The notes under the pieces: model-generated
The model's input: the letters and a program-made list of their open reading frames with translations, nothing else
What the model was told of the DNA's origin: nothing
Database searches by the model: none
Assembly (NCBI GenBank): GCA_031552735.1
Contig: JAVBMF010000024.1
Coordinates: 1-64,000, forward strand
Source of the DNA: JAVBUY01 sp031552735
Lineage (GTDB): Bacteria > Bacillota > Clostridia > Christensenellales > Aristaeellaceae
Reading direction: 5' to 3'
DNA: 64,000 bases
Made by a program: the position numbers and the translations under genes
Shown: in pieces, positions 33,294 to 42,496 of the stretch
Numbering within the stretch: position 1 is the first letter of the stretch
How the letters are laid out: each line of letters starts with the position of its first letter

Positions 33294-34901
33294 ATGAAAA
33301 CGTGGCTTAAAGTTGTGCTGATTTTGCTGTTGGTACTGGCGATCGCATTTGCCGGTTTCTTCTTCTTTTTCGCGAGCAAGGGGGAGCCCACCGTGGCTTC
33401 GCTGAATTTGCAGTCCGCCGCTGTCACACGCGGAAACATTGATGTGATGGTGCACGGCACCGGCATGCTCAATGTAGACGTATCGCAGGATGTGTATGCG
33501 CGCACGGGCGGTCGCGTGGTGACGGTGCTCAAGGATGACGGCGACAGCGTGTCCGAGGGGGAACTGATCGCCATCATGGAAAACGACGACTTGGAGGAGC
33601 AGGAGCGCACGCTGCGTGACGACCTGTACTTGAAAGAGCTGGACCTGTCGGCCAAGCGCGCGGGTCGCTCGGTGTCGTCCATTCGCGCCAGTGTGGAGGG
33701 CCGTGTCAAGCAGCTTAACGCGCAAAAGGGCGACGATATGAACACCGTGCAGAAGCAATATGGCGCGCTGTGCGTGCTGTCCACCGATGGCCGCATGCGC
33801 ATTGAGCTGAAGGCGCCGGCGAACATTTCCACGCTGACTGTGCCGCAGACGGTGAAGGTGCAGATTGACAGCAAGACCCTCGACGGCACGCTGATGAGCG
33901 CCGACGCCAAGCTGCTGACCGTGCTGATACAGGACGATACCTACACGCCGGGCGCGATCGCCAAAGTCAGCGACAAGGATGGCAACGCGCTGGGCGAGGG
34001 CGAGCTGATCATCAACCGCCCGGTGATGGTCACCGGCGTGTCCGGTCAGATTCGCAGCGTCGATGTGAAGGAAAACGACAAAGTGGATGTGCAGGAGAAG
34101 CTCTTTACGCTGGAGGATGGCGCGATCTCGGTGGATACCGAAAAGGCCATGCTGGAGCGCGACGACTTGCAGCATCAGCTGAACGATGTGCGCGAAAAGC
34201 TGTCGCGGCTGGAGATTCGCTCGCCGCTGACCGGCATTATCGCCAACATTACGCTGCGCGAGGGCGCGACTGTGACCGAGGGTTCGCAGGCCGCGTTGGT
34301 CATCCAGACCGACCGCGCCAAGGTGGAACTGGAGGTCGATGAGCTGGACGTGGCCAAAGTATACCCCGGCCAGCCCGCCAGCATCAAGATTGACGCGATC
34401 CCGGGCAAGCGCTATCAGACCGAGGTGGAGCGCGTGCTGCCGGTGGGCACGCGCGAGGACGACATCACCAGCTACGATGTGCTGCTGTACCTGGATAATC
34501 AGGACAACATGCTGCCCTATATGTCGCTATCCGGCGATATCACGGTTGCTTCGGTCAAGGATACCTTGATTGTGCCTGTGGCGGCGCTGCAAACCATCAA
34601 TGACCAGCAGTACGTGATGCTGATGCCCACCGACGCAGACATGGTGGGTTATTATGCCAAGCAGCGCAGCGGCCCCGCCGAGCGCATGCGCCGCATGATG
34701 GCCACCGCGGACGGCGCGGATCTGGAAGTGCTGCAAGGCATCGCGCCGCAGCTAATGCGCCGCGTGGAGATTGGCCTGATTGCCAAGGAATACGCGCAGG
34801 TGGTCAGCGGCCTCAATGAAGGCGACCAGATTGTTGTGCCCAAGAGCGGCGGCGGCATGATGGAAATGATGCGCAGCATGCAGGGAGGCGGCATGCAATG
34901 A
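33294..34901 (+). CDS. HlyD/MacA-like membrane fusion protein
   Basis: 535 residues, the extracytoplasmic adaptor of an ABC exporter. One N-terminal membrane anchor (VVLILLLVLAIAFAGFFFFF), a barrel/lipoyl part (DVSQDVYARTGGRVVTVLKD), a helical hairpin (EKAMLERDDLQHQLNDVREK), then LEIRSPLTGIIANITLREGA and a membrane-proximal domain. It is longer than E. coli MacA (about 370) because of an inserted region near residues 150-270. Start set at ATG 33294 with AGAGGA upstream. Its stop overlaps the ATPase start (ATGA). Confidence 0.88.
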   Translation: MKTWLKVVLILLLVLAIAFAGFFFFFASKGEPTVASLNLQSAAVTRGNIDVMVHGTGMLNVDVSQDVYARTGGRVVTVLKDDGDSVSEGELIAIMENDDLEEQERTLRDDLYLKELDLSAKRAGRSVSSIRASVEGRVKQLNAQKGDDMNTVQKQYGALCVLSTDGRMRIELKAPANISTLTVPQTVKVQIDSKTLDGTLMSADAKLLTVLIQDDTYTPGAIAKVSDKDGNALGEGELIINRPVMVTGVSGQIRSVDVKENDKVDVQEKLFTLEDGAISVDTEKAMLERDDLQHQLNDVREKLSRLEIRSPLTGIIANITLREGATVTEGSQAALVIQTDRAKVELEVDELDVAKVYPGQPASIKIDAIPGKRYQTEVERVLPVGTREDDITSYDVLLYLDNQDNMLPYMSLSGDITVASVKDTLIVPVAALQTINDQQYVMLMPTDADMVGYYAKQRSGPAERMRRMMATADGADLEVLQGIAPQLMRRVEIGLIAKEYAQVVSGLNEGDQIVVPKSGGGMMEMMRSMQGGGMQ

Positions 34902-35602
34902 TCGAACTTGACCGCGTTTGCAAACGGTACCTGATGGGCGGTGAGACCGTCACCGCGCTGGACCACGTGTGCCTGACCATCGCTGACCACGAGTACGTGG
35001 CGATCATCGGCCCGTCAGGCAGCGGCAAAAGCACGCTGATGAACATCATCGGCTGTCTGGACACCGCCGATGAGGGCGCCTATAAACTGGATGGGCAGGA
35101 CATTACGCGCTACACCGCGCGCCAGTTGGCCACCATCCGCAATAAGAAAGTTGGATTCATCTTTCAGCAGTTTAACCTGCTGCAAAAGCTGACCGCGTAT
35201 GAGAACGTGGAACTGCCGCTGATCTATCAGGGAATCGGCGCGACCGAGCGCAAACAGCGTGTGGAAGGCGCAATGGCGCGCGTCGGACTGTCCGACCGCA
35301 TGCGTCACCGCCCCAACCAGCTCTCCGGCGGACAGCAGCAGCGCGTGGCCATCGCGCGCGCGCTGGTGACCAGCCCGTCGCTGATTCTGGCCGACGAGCC
35401 GACCGGCAACCTGGACTCCAAAACCAGTGTGGAGATCATGGCGATGCTGGATGAGCTGCATCGCGCGGGCAACAGCATCGTGCTGATCACGCACGACAGC
35501 AATATTGCCGCGCAGGCACCGCGCCGCGTGCGCATCCATGACGGACGGCTGACCGAGGAAACCGACATTCCGGTCGTGCCCACCGAGGAGGTGCACGCAT
35601 GA
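34898..35602 (+). CDS. MacB-type ABC transporter ATP-binding protein
   Basis: 234 residues. Walker A GPSGSGKSTLMNIIGCLDT, Q-loop FIFQQFNLLQKLTAYENVEL, signature NQLSGGQQQRVAIARALV and Walker B LILADEPTGNLDS. This is the LolD/MacB family of type VII ABC systems, which pull substrates by mechanotransmission. Overlaps the permease gene (ATGAG). Substrate unknown; such tripartite sets without an outer membrane export peptides or antibiotics. Confidence 0.95.
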   Translation: MIELDRVCKRYLMGGETVTALDHVCLTIADHEYVAIIGPSGSGKSTLMNIIGCLDTADEGAYKLDGQDITRYTARQLATIRNKKVGFIFQQFNLLQKLTAYENVELPLIYQGIGATERKQRVEGAMARVGLSDRMRHRPNQLSGGQQQRVAIARALVTSPSLILADEPTGNLDSKTSVEIMAMLDELHRAGNSIVLITHDSNIAAQAPRRVRIHDGRLTEETDIPVVPTEEVHA

Positions 35603-36768
35603 GCATTATGCAATCGTTCAAAATGGCGCTGGCCGCTATTCTTTCCAACAAGATGCGCTCGTTCCTGACCGTGCTGGGCGTCATCATCGGCATCATCGCG
35701 GTGGTGGTGCTCTCCTCGCTGGGGCAGGGCGCGATGGACCAGGTAACCGGACAGATTCAGGACCTGGGCACCAACATGCTGATCGTCACGGTCAGCACCA
35801 CGCGCAATGTGAACATCACGATCGACGAGCTGCACGACATGGTGGGGCAAAGCGGCATCGCCGCCGTATCGCCGCTGGCCAGCGCCAAGATGCTGGCCAA
35901 GGGTGGCAACGAGTCCTTCCGCTGCGACATTGAGGGCGCGGAGCCAGACTTTTTGACCATCCGCAAGATGAATGTGGAGCACGGTCGCGCGCTCAATGCC
36001 TTTGACGAGGCCAACCGTTCGCCGGTGGCGGTCATCGGCACCGAGGTGGCCGACGAGCTATTCGGCACGCGCAACGTGCTGGGCAATACCGTCAGCGTCG
36101 GCGGACACGAACTGACCATCGTCGGTCTGCTGGAGGAGCAGGGCACCAGCATGATGGGCTCCGAGGATGCGCGCATTGTGATGCCCTACTCGCTGGCGCA
36201 GCGCGTGCTCAAGCAAAAGGAGATTACCTCGTTCTTTGTGTCCACCGACTCGGAGGATTCTGTGCCAGCCGCCGAGCAGTACCTGCGCCGCTTTATGCAG
36301 GCGCGCACACAGGACAAGGACGATTACAACCTGCTCAATCAGTCCAGCATTCTGGAGCTGTTCGACCAGTTTACCGCGACCTTTACGATGCTGCTGTCGG
36401 GCATTGCGGGCATCGCGCTCTTAGTCGGCGGCATCAGCATCATGAACATCATGCTGGTGTCGGTGACCGAGCGCACGCGCGAGATCGGCATCCGCAAGGC
36501 GATCGGCGCGCAGCGCAGCGCGATTCTGGTGCAGTTCCTCATCGAGGCGGTGGTGCTGTCGGTGGCAGGCGGCCTATTGGGTGTGCTGCTGTCGTGGATG
36601 ATTCTGGCGGCGCTGCGCACGCCGCTGGCGATGGAGAACCTGACTGTCACTATGTCCAGCGTGCAGCTGGCGCTGACCTTCTCAATCGGCATCGGCGTCA
36701 TCTTCGGCATCTACCCGGCCAATAAGGCGAGCAAACTCAAGCCCATTGACGCGCTTCGGTACGAATGA
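35599..36768 (+). CDS. MacB-type ABC transporter permease
   Basis: 389 residues, FtsX/MacB topology. Helix one (MRSFLTVLGVIIGIIAVVVL), a large extracellular MacB-PCD domain (about 45-260), then helices two to four with LLVGGISIMNIMLVSVTERT and REIGIRKAIGAQRSAILVQF, the family signature. Third gene of the operon. No terminator is obvious between it and the convergent barstar gene, which ends 35 nt away. Confidence 0.94.
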   Translation: MSIMQSFKMALAAILSNKMRSFLTVLGVIIGIIAVVVLSSLGQGAMDQVTGQIQDLGTNMLIVTVSTTRNVNITIDELHDMVGQSGIAAVSPLASAKMLAKGGNESFRCDIEGAEPDFLTIRKMNVEHGRALNAFDEANRSPVAVIGTEVADELFGTRNVLGNTVSVGGHELTIVGLLEEQGTSMMGSEDARIVMPYSLAQRVLKQKEITSFFVSTDSEDSVPAAEQYLRRFMQARTQDKDDYNLLNQSSILELFDQFTATFTMLLSGIAGIALLVGGISIMNIMLVSVTERTREIGIRKAIGAQRSAILVQFLIEAVVLSVAGGLLGVLLSWMILAALRTPLAMENLTVTMSSVQLALTFSIGIGVIFGIYPANKASKLKPIDALRYE

Positions 36769-36803
36769 CTTTCACAGAACAAAAACCGCCTTTTCTGCCT
36801 TTT

Positions 36804-37088
36804 CTATTGCCCGTACCGCGCCTTGCGCACAAAAAATCCAATCCGCTCTTTCTCCGCGCGCTTCATCAGCTGATACGCCAAGTCGGCATAGTCGCCCAAC
36901 AGCCTCTGGCTGCGGGCAAAGTACGTCCACCGCACTGTTACCGGCAGCGCGATATGCCCGGTGATCATGTCCCATAGCGCGTCAAGATTATTGCCGTAAA
37001 AACCAGGGAAATCCAGCGCCGCCTTCAGTGCCGCGTGCAGCGCCGCCCGGTCGGGTAGATTGCGGCCATCCAGCCTTACTTCTTGCAT
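36804..37088 (-). CDS. Barstar-family ribonuclease inhibitor
   Basis: 94 residues, the length of barstar (90). VRLDGRNLPDRAALHAALKA, LDFPGFYGNNLDALWDMITG and LPVTVRWTYFARSQRLLG follow the family; the acidic residues of the inhibitory helix (equivalent to barstar Asp35/Asp39) fall in YGNNLDALWDMI. It is encoded 11 nt after the barnase-like gene, so the pair forms a toxin/immunity unit. Barstar binds and blocks the RNase inside the cell. Confidence 0.93.
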   Translation of the reverse strand: MQEVRLDGRNLPDRAALHAALKAALDFPGFYGNNLDALWDMITGHIALPVTVRWTYFARSQRLLGDYADLAYQLMKRAEKERIGFFVRKARYGQ

Positions 37089-37099
37089 CGGTGGCCTCC

Positions 37100-37567
37100 T
37101 TACATCTCCTCAAAGGTTTCGTAGTGATCCTCGGTCTTATAGATCAATCCATCGCTGGAAAACACAATGCGGTGCGCGCCGCGCCCGCCTGATGTGTAGC
37201 CAATGTCGCACTCGTACCATACGCGCCCTTTGGCTTTGGGCAGCAGTCCCTCTGCGTTGGAAAACACATCGCCGCCAATGCTCATGCCCGGCGCGACCTC
37301 GGCCAGATTGCCCTCGCGCGCCACCCAGCCCAGCGTGGTCGCCTCTCTCTTGGTGATAAAGTTGTCGGGCAGCTCGCCATGTTCGCGCAGGTAGTCCGCC
37401 ACGCCCTCAAAGTCGGTGATCGGCGCGCCGACTGTCGCCTGTGTCTGCGTTTGCGTGGATGGCGACAGGCTGCTGAGCACCGACTGTGGCAGCACGCCGA
37501 TGCGCACCAGCGCCAGGATGGCGACCACCACCACGACGCTCAGCAGGGTCTTGGTTTTTTTCTGCAT
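37100..37567 (-). CDS. Exported barnase-family ribonuclease
   Basis: 155 residues. An N-terminal membrane segment (LLSVVVVVAILALVRIGVLP) acts as a signal or anchor; the mature part from about residue 47 aligns well with barnase: DFEGVADYLREHGELPDNFI, GWVAREGNLAEVAPGMSIGG. The catalytic Glu (WYECDIGYTSG), Arg (GAHRIVFSSDG) and His (TEDHYETFEEM) are all present, so activity is likely. ATG at 37567 with AAAGGAG 8 nt upstream, only 11 nt after znuB. Location as the tail of a zinc operon is unusual. Confidence 0.93.
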   Translation of the reverse strand: MQKKTKTLLSVVVVVAILALVRIGVLPQSVLSSLSPSTQTQTQATVGAPITDFEGVADYLREHGELPDNFITKREATTLGWVAREGNLAEVAPGMSIGGDVFSNAEGLLPKAKGRVWYECDIGYTSGGRGAHRIVFSSDGLIYKTEDHYETFEEM

Positions 37568-37578
37568 GTGTGCTCCTT

Positions 37579-38418
37579 TCAGCGCCGCGCACCGGCAAAC
37601 GGCAGCGTGGCAAAGTAAATCGCCGCCGCCGCCAGTACCACCGCCGCGCCCGCCGCTGTGTTCAGGTAATACGAGGCAATCAGCCCTGCCACACCCGCGC
37701 ACATCGCAAACAGCACTGATAGGCGGATGTAGGACGAAGCGCGCCGCGCGATATTGCGCGCCGCCGCCGCGGGCAGGATCAGCAGCGAGTTGATCAGCAG
37801 CACGCCCACCCAGCGAATGGCCAGCATCACCACGATGGCGACCAGCACCACGAAACAGGCTTCCGTCAGCCGCGCCGGGATGCCCCGGCTTTTTGCCAGC
37901 GATGCATTGACGCTGGTCATCAGCAGCGGATTGAACAGGAACGCCCACGCGATCACCACGCCGACCAGCGCAACCGCCAGCCACAAAAGATCGCGCGGTG
38001 TCACCGCCAGTACGTCGCCCACCAGATACCCCGCGTATTTCGCAAAGCCGCCGCCGCGCGAGAGCACCACCAGCCCCAGCGCGATCGCCGTCGAGGAAAA
38101 CACGCTGATCACCGTGTCAGCGGAGGATTTTCCGCGCTGCTTGATGCGCGTAATGGCCAGCGCGGCCAGTACGCCAAACGCCAGCATGGAGACCATCGGA
38201 TCGTCGATGCCCAGCAGCACGCCCAGCGCGATGCCGGTCAACGCCGAGTGCCCCAGCGCATCGGAAAAAAAGGCCATCTGGTTGTCCACCGCCATTGTGC
38301 CCAACAGCCCAAACAGCGGCGTGAGCAACAGCAGCGCCAGCAGCGCGTTTTTCATGAAAGTATAGTCCAGCCAGGAAAAGGGCAGCAGCGTGTCCATCAC
38401 CGCATAGATCGCACTCAT
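37579..38418 (-). CDS. znuB: Zinc/manganese ABC transporter permease
   Basis: 279 residues, ABC-3 family with about eight helices. FSDALGHSALTGIALGVLLG is the conserved family segment; SSADTVISVFSSTAIALGLV and LLINSLLILPAAAARNIARR follow. Start ATG overlaps the znuC stop by 4 nt. Works with ZnuC and ZnuA in high-affinity metal uptake. Confidence 0.93.
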   Translation of the reverse strand: MSAIYAVMDTLLPFSWLDYTFMKNALLALLLLTPLFGLLGTMAVDNQMAFFSDALGHSALTGIALGVLLGIDDPMVSMLAFGVLAALAITRIKQRGKSSADTVISVFSSTAIALGLVVLSRGGGFAKYAGYLVGDVLAVTPRDLLWLAVALVGVVIAWAFLFNPLLMTSVNASLAKSRGIPARLTEACFVVLVAIVVMLAIRWVGVLLINSLLILPAAAARNIARRASSYIRLSVLFAMCAGVAGLIASYYLNTAAGAAVVLAAAAIYFATLPFAGARR

Positions 38419-39167
38419 GACCGCACCTCCCCGCCATCCAGCGCAAATACGCGCGCAAATTCCGGCGAGGCGAATACCGCGTCCGGCTTGCCCTCCGCCA
38501 GCACGGTCTGCTGGATCAGCACGACGCGATCAGCATATCGGCGCACCACCGAGAAATCGTGCGACACCAGCAGGATGGCCAAGTGGTGGTGCTTCCTTAG
38601 CTCGGATACGGTCTGGTAGAACAGCTCCAGTCCGTTCTGATCGACGCCGCTGACCGGCTCGTCCAGAATCAGCAGGTCGGGGCTGGGTGTCAGTGCCAGC
38701 GATAGCAGCACGCGCTGCAACTCGCCGCCAGACAGCGCGCCCAGGCGGCGATCCGCCAGACACTCGCTGTGCGTTTGCTTGAGCGCGGCCATCGCGCGCT
38801 CGCGGTCCGGGCGGCGTATTCCCCACCACACCGGGCGCTTGCCGGTGGCTGCGGTCAGAAAATCCAGCACCGTCACCGGCGCGCTACGGTCAAACGCCAT
38901 CTGCTGCGGCACATAGCCGGTGCGCACCTCGCGCAGGGGGCTGCCATCGTGCCGCACATGCTTGACTTCGCCGCGATAGGGTAGCTCGCCCAGCAGCGCG
39001 CGGATCAGCGTCGTCTTGCCCGCGCCATTCGCGCCGATCAGCGCGGTCAGTTCGCCGCAATGGATGTGCAGGTTAACATCGCGCACCAACTCCTGCCCCT
39101 CCATGGCCACCGTCAGATGGTCCAACTCGATGCGGCACAGCCCGCAGGCATGGGTGTGTTCCGACAT
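38415..39167 (-). CDS. znuC: Zinc ABC transporter ATP-binding protein
   Basis: 250 residues. Walker A IGANGAGKTTLIRALLG, signature GALSGGELQRVLLSLAL, Walker B LLILDEPVSGVD. Two N-terminal Cys and two His (EHTHACGLCR) could be a small metal-binding site, a feature worth noting for a zinc transporter. Start set at ATG 39167 with GGAGG 5 nt upstream; a GTG at 39182 overlapping znuA is a weaker alternative. Confidence 0.93.
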   Translation of the reverse strand: MSEHTHACGLCRIELDHLTVAMEGQELVRDVNLHIHCGELTALIGANGAGKTTLIRALLGELPYRGEVKHVRHDGSPLREVRTGYVPQQMAFDRSAPVTVLDFLTAATGKRPVWWGIRRPDRERAMAALKQTHSECLADRRLGALSGGELQRVLLSLALTPSPDLLILDEPVSGVDQNGLELFYQTVSELRKHHHLAILLVSHDFSVVRRYADRVVLIQQTVLAEGKPDAVFASPEFARVFALDGGEVRS

Positions 39168-39178
39168 GATTTCCTCCG

Positions 39179-40051
39179 TCACTTCAGCGCGGTCAGCAGG
39201 GTGCCGAGGTTGCGCTCCATCGCGTCTTGATACGCGGTTTTGCTCATCGGCCCGGTAACCACCGGATCGAGCGTGTAGACGTGCGCGCCGGTTTCGCGGG
39301 CAATGACCTCTGCGGCGCGGTCGGCATACTGCGGCTCCGCGAACAGCGCGCGCACGCCGCTGGCCTTCACGGTATCGACAATCTCGGCCAGTTCGCGCGT
39401 GCTCGGCTCGGTGCCTGGCTCGCGCTCAATCACCGCCGCGATACGCAGGGAGAATGCCGCCGCGAAGTATGGAAACGCTTCGTGGAATGTCACAATGTCC
39501 CGCTGCGTGATGCCATCCAGCGCCACCACCATGCGTGCATAAAGCTGCTCCAGCACAGCCCGGTATGCGTCGCTGTTTTCCGCCAGCCGCTTTTCCTGCG
39601 CAGGCAACAAGGCAGCCAGCCCCTGCGCGATATTCTTGACTTCAATCGCCGCGTTGCGCGGGTCCACCCACACATGCGGGTTATTGTCCAGCAGCGCGAT
39701 GCCCGCGCTTGCCTCAATCACCGGCAGGCTCGGGTACACTTCGCGCACTTTGTCCAGAAAGCTTTCCATGCCCGCGCCGTTGATGACCAGCGCGTCGGCG
39801 CTTTCCAGTGCGCGCAGATCGGCGGGCAGCAGCTGATAGTCGTGCAGGCAACCCACGTCAGGCGCGGCCATGTTATGCACCGTGACACCCGGGATATCGC
39901 CGACCACGTTTTGGGTCAGCAGGTACATCGGGTAGAACGAGGTAACGATGGTAAAGTCGCCCGTCTGCCCGGAGGACGGCGCGCTCGCCGCGCAGCCCAC
40001 ACACAGGCATGCCACCAGCGCCAGCGCGGCCACCAGCACCACTTTTTTCAT
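39179..40051 (-). CDS. znuA: Zinc ABC transporter substrate-binding lipoprotein
   Basis: 290 residues. Lipobox LCVGC with acylated Cys20. Cluster A-I fold: metal ligands expected at CLHDYQL, NPHVWVDPR, TFHEAFPYF and the Asp in YTLDPVVTG. It lacks the His-rich loop of Gram-negative ZnuA. Zinc is more likely than manganese because of the His set, but this is not certain. ATG at 40051 overlaps the deoC stop by one base (TGATG). Confidence 0.91.
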   Translation of the reverse strand: MKKVVLVAALALVACLCVGCAASAPSSGQTGDFTIVTSFYPMYLLTQNVVGDIPGVTVHNMAAPDVGCLHDYQLLPADLRALESADALVINGAGMESFLDKVREVYPSLPVIEASAGIALLDNNPHVWVDPRNAAIEVKNIAQGLAALLPAQEKRLAENSDAYRAVLEQLYARMVVALDGITQRDIVTFHEAFPYFAAAFSLRIAAVIEREPGTEPSTRELAEIVDTVKASGVRALFAEPQYADRAAEVIARETGAHVYTLDPVVTGPMSKTAYQDAMERNLGTLLTALK

Positions 40052-40782
40052 CAATAGCCAGCCTTTCCCAGCGCGGCCGCTTGGTCAACTTCTTTGAGTG
40101 TTCCTTCGGCATAGCGGCGCTCAGCCTCTTCCATGATCGCCTGTGTGGCCGACACGCCGCAGCGCGTCGCGCCGACCGCCCGCGCGCTCAGCACCTGATC
40201 CAGTGTGCGGATGCCGCCCGAGGCCTTTACCTGTACCCTGGCCGATACGTTGGCGCGCATAAGCGCCAAATCCTCGATGGTCGCGCCGCCGCTGCCGTAG
40301 CCGGTGGAAGTCTTGACAAAGTCCGCCCCGGCGCGCTCGCAAATCTGGCAGGCAGCGATCTTCTGCGCCTCGTCAAGGTAGCAGGTTTCGAGGATGACCT
40401 TCACGATGGCGCGGCGCGCGTGCGCAAGCGCCACGATTGCGCGGATCTCCGCCTCAACCCGATCATACTGCCCTGCCTTCATCCAGCCGATGTTGAGCAC
40501 CATGTCCAGTTCCTCGCAGCCGTCGTCCAGCGCGCGCTCGGCCTCATAGATTTTTACGTCGGTACGGTGCGCGCCATGCGGAAAACCAATCACCGTGCAC
40601 ACCTTGATGCCGGTGCCCTTCAGTGCCGGGGCAACAATGTGCATGTCGCCCGGGCGCGCGCACACCGATGCGGTCTTGTATTGTTTGGCGATGTCGCAGC
40701 CCTTGCGGATGTCCTCCTCGGTCAAAAACGGCTGTAGCGTGGAATGATCCAGCATCTTGGCGATGATCTCCGGTGTCAACAT
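40051..40782 (-). CDS. deoC: Deoxyribose-phosphate aldolase
   Basis: Splits 2-deoxyribose-5-phosphate into glyceraldehyde-3-phosphate and acetaldehyde. 243 residues; Schiff-base Lys in ADFVKTSTGYGSGGAT and the second Lys in RVQVKASGGIRTLD. ATG at 40782 with AGGAGGAA 7 nt upstream; an upstream extension has no ribosome site. It is the first gene of the deoC-znuACB-barnase-barstar run and overlaps znuA by one base. No other deoxynucleoside gene is nearby. Confidence 0.95.
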   Translation of the reverse strand: MLTPEIIAKMLDHSTLQPFLTEEDIRKGCDIAKQYKTASVCARPGDMHIVAPALKGTGIKVCTVIGFPHGAHRTDVKIYEAERALDDGCEELDMVLNIGWMKAGQYDRVEAEIRAIVALAHARRAIVKVILETCYLDEAQKIAACQICERAGADFVKTSTGYGSGGATIEDLALMRANVSARVQVKASGGIRTLDQVLSARAVGATRCGVSATQAIMEEAERRYAEGTLKEVDQAAALGKAGY

Positions 40783-40900
40783 AGCGTTTCCTCCTGTCCT
40801 AAGCGGCCACTGCCGCACGCAAACCCAACTTCTTCCCCATATGGTACCAATAGGCAAATGGGGTTATTCTATTTTTGCCGGTCGTTTCCCTGCCGCGTAC

Positions 40901-40927
40901 AAGAAAAAAGCGGCCCGAAGGCCGCTT
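40901..40927 (-). terminator. Terminator of the liv operon
   Basis: Minus strand AAGCGGCC, tetraloop TTCG, GGCCGCTT followed by T-rich TTTTCTT. Lies 70 bp after the livF stop. Confidence 0.9.
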
Positions 40928-40953
40928 ATGATCAAGAACTATTGCTTCGAACA

Positions 40954-40996
40954 CAGGCTGACCAGAAGCGTCCTATCGCTAGGAGACGTCGGCCTG
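40954..40996. repeat. Intergenic inverted-repeat element, copy 2 (43 bp, internal deletion)
   Basis: Ends are CAGGCTGAC and GTCGGCCTG (8 of 9 inverted match). Contains AGAAGCGTCCTATCGC, identical to the copy at 51607-51735. It sits 1 bp after the livF stop codon and before the terminator. It looks like a deletion derivative that kept both ends. Confidence 0.65.
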
Positions 40997-40997
40997 C

Positions 40998-41702
40998 TTA
41001 GTGCCCCAGGTACGCCCTGCGCACCTGATCATCATCCATCATTTCCTTCGCGTCGCCGCTCATCACAAAGCGTCCGGTTTCCAGCACATATGCGCGATTC
41101 GCGATAGACAGCGCCATGCGCGCATTCTGCTCGACCAGCAGGATGGTTGTGCCCGACGCACTGACCTCGCCAATGATGTTGAAGATTTCGCCAACCAATA
41201 TGGGCGACAGACCCATCGACGGCTCGTCGAGCATCAGCAGCTTGGGCAGGCTCATCAGCGCGCGGCCCATGGCCAGCATCTGCTGTTCGCCGCCGGACAG
41301 CGTTCCGGCCAACTGCTTGCGGCGCTCTTTCAGGCGCGGAAAGCTCTTGAACACATGCTCATAGCCTTCCTCAATGCCTTCGCGATCACTGCGGGTAAAG
41401 GCGCCCATCTCCAGATTCTCCTGCACAGTCATCTGCTGAAAGATGCGCCTTCCCTCCGGCACCTGCGCCAGACCCAGCTTCACGATATTATGCGGCTCCA
41501 CCTTTTGCAGATTCTGCTCCAGAAAGGTTACTTCGCCGCTCTTCTGGCGCAGCAGGCCGGAGATGGTCTTGAGGATCGTGGACTTGCCCGCGCCGTTCGC
41601 GCCGATCAGCGTCACGATCTCGCCCTGATTGACCTCAAACGACACGCCATGAATGGCGTGAATCGCACCGTAATAGACCTCTAAATCCTTGACAACCAGC
41701 AT
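40998..41702 (-). CDS. livF: Branched-chain amino acid ABC transporter ATP-binding protein LivF
   Basis: 234 residues. Walker A IGANGAGKSTILKTISG, signature GTLSGGEQQMLAMGRALM, Walker B LLMLDEPSMGLSP. The motif LEVYYGAIHAIHGVSFEVNQ marks LivF. Last gene of livJHMGF, 12 nt after livG. Confidence 0.96.
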   Translation of the reverse strand: MLVVKDLEVYYGAIHAIHGVSFEVNQGEIVTLIGANGAGKSTILKTISGLLRQKSGEVTFLEQNLQKVEPHNIVKLGLAQVPEGRRIFQQMTVQENLEMGAFTRSDREGIEEGYEHVFKSFPRLKERRKQLAGTLSGGEQQMLAMGRALMSLPKLLMLDEPSMGLSPILVGEIFNIIGEVSASGTTILLVEQNARMALSIANRAYVLETGRFVMSGDAKEMMDDDQVRRAYLGH

Positions 41703-41714
41703 GCTTTCGCCTCC

Positions 41715-42473
41715 CTACTGCCCTAGGTACGCGCCGATGACCTTCGGGTCGCTGGCGACTTCCTGCGGTGTGCCGGTGCAGATGATCTGACCATAGTCCA
41801 GCACCACCAACCGCTCACAAATGCCCATCACCAGCGCCATATCGTGCTCGATGAGCAGGATGGCGACGCCAAAGCGGTCGCGGATCAGGCGAATGGTGGC
41901 CATGAGCTCCTGCGTTTCGGTGGGGTTCATGCCCGCGGCGGGCTCATCGAGCAACAGGATTTTCGGGTTGGCGGCCAGCGCGCGGGCAATCTCCAGTTTG
42001 CGCTGCTGGCCATAGGGCAGGTTCTTGGCCTGGGTATCTGCCGAGCCCTCCATGCCGAATACGCCCAGCAGTTCGCGCGCGCGCGCATCGGCCACCTTTT
42101 CGTCCTTCCAAAAGCGCGGCAGGCGCAGAACCGCCTCCGTGGCGGAGTATTTCATCTGGTTGTGATACGCAACTTTCACGTTCTCCAGCACGGTCATGTT
42201 CTTGAACAGCCGGATATTCTGGAATGTGCGCGCGATCCCCACCTGCGTAATCTTGTTGGTGGGCATGCCCACAATACTGCGGCCGTCCAGCTCGATGGTG
42301 CCGTTGGTGGGGATATACACATTGGTCAGCAGGTTAAAGACTGTGGTCTTGCCCGCGCCGTTCGGGCCAATCAGCCCAACAATCTCGCCGGGATCAATCG
42401 ACAGACGCACATTCTCCAGCGCGCGCAGACCGCCGAATTGAATCCCAAGGTTTTTGACTTCCAGCATCGCCAT
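41715..42473 (-). CDS. livG: Branched-chain amino acid ABC transporter ATP-binding protein LivG
   Basis: 252 residues. Walker A IGPNGAGKTTVFNLLTN, GIARTFQNIRLFKNMTVLEN typical of LivG, signature-region LPYGQQRKLEIARALAA and Walker B LLLDEPAAGMNPTE. AAAGGAGG lies 8 nt before the ATG. Partner of LivF at the LivHM channel. Confidence 0.96.
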   Translation of the reverse strand: MAMLEVKNLGIQFGGLRALENVRLSIDPGEIVGLIGPNGAGKTTVFNLLTNVYIPTNGTIELDGRSIVGMPTNKITQVGIARTFQNIRLFKNMTVLENVKVAYHNQMKYSATEAVLRLPRFWKDEKVADARARELLGVFGMEGSADTQAKNLPYGQQRKLEIARALAANPKILLLDEPAAGMNPTETQELMATIRLIRDRFGVAILLIEHDMALVMGICERLVVLDYGQIICTGTPQEVASDPKVIGAYLGQ

Positions 42474-42496
42474 GGGGTGGTCCTCCTTTCACGCGC

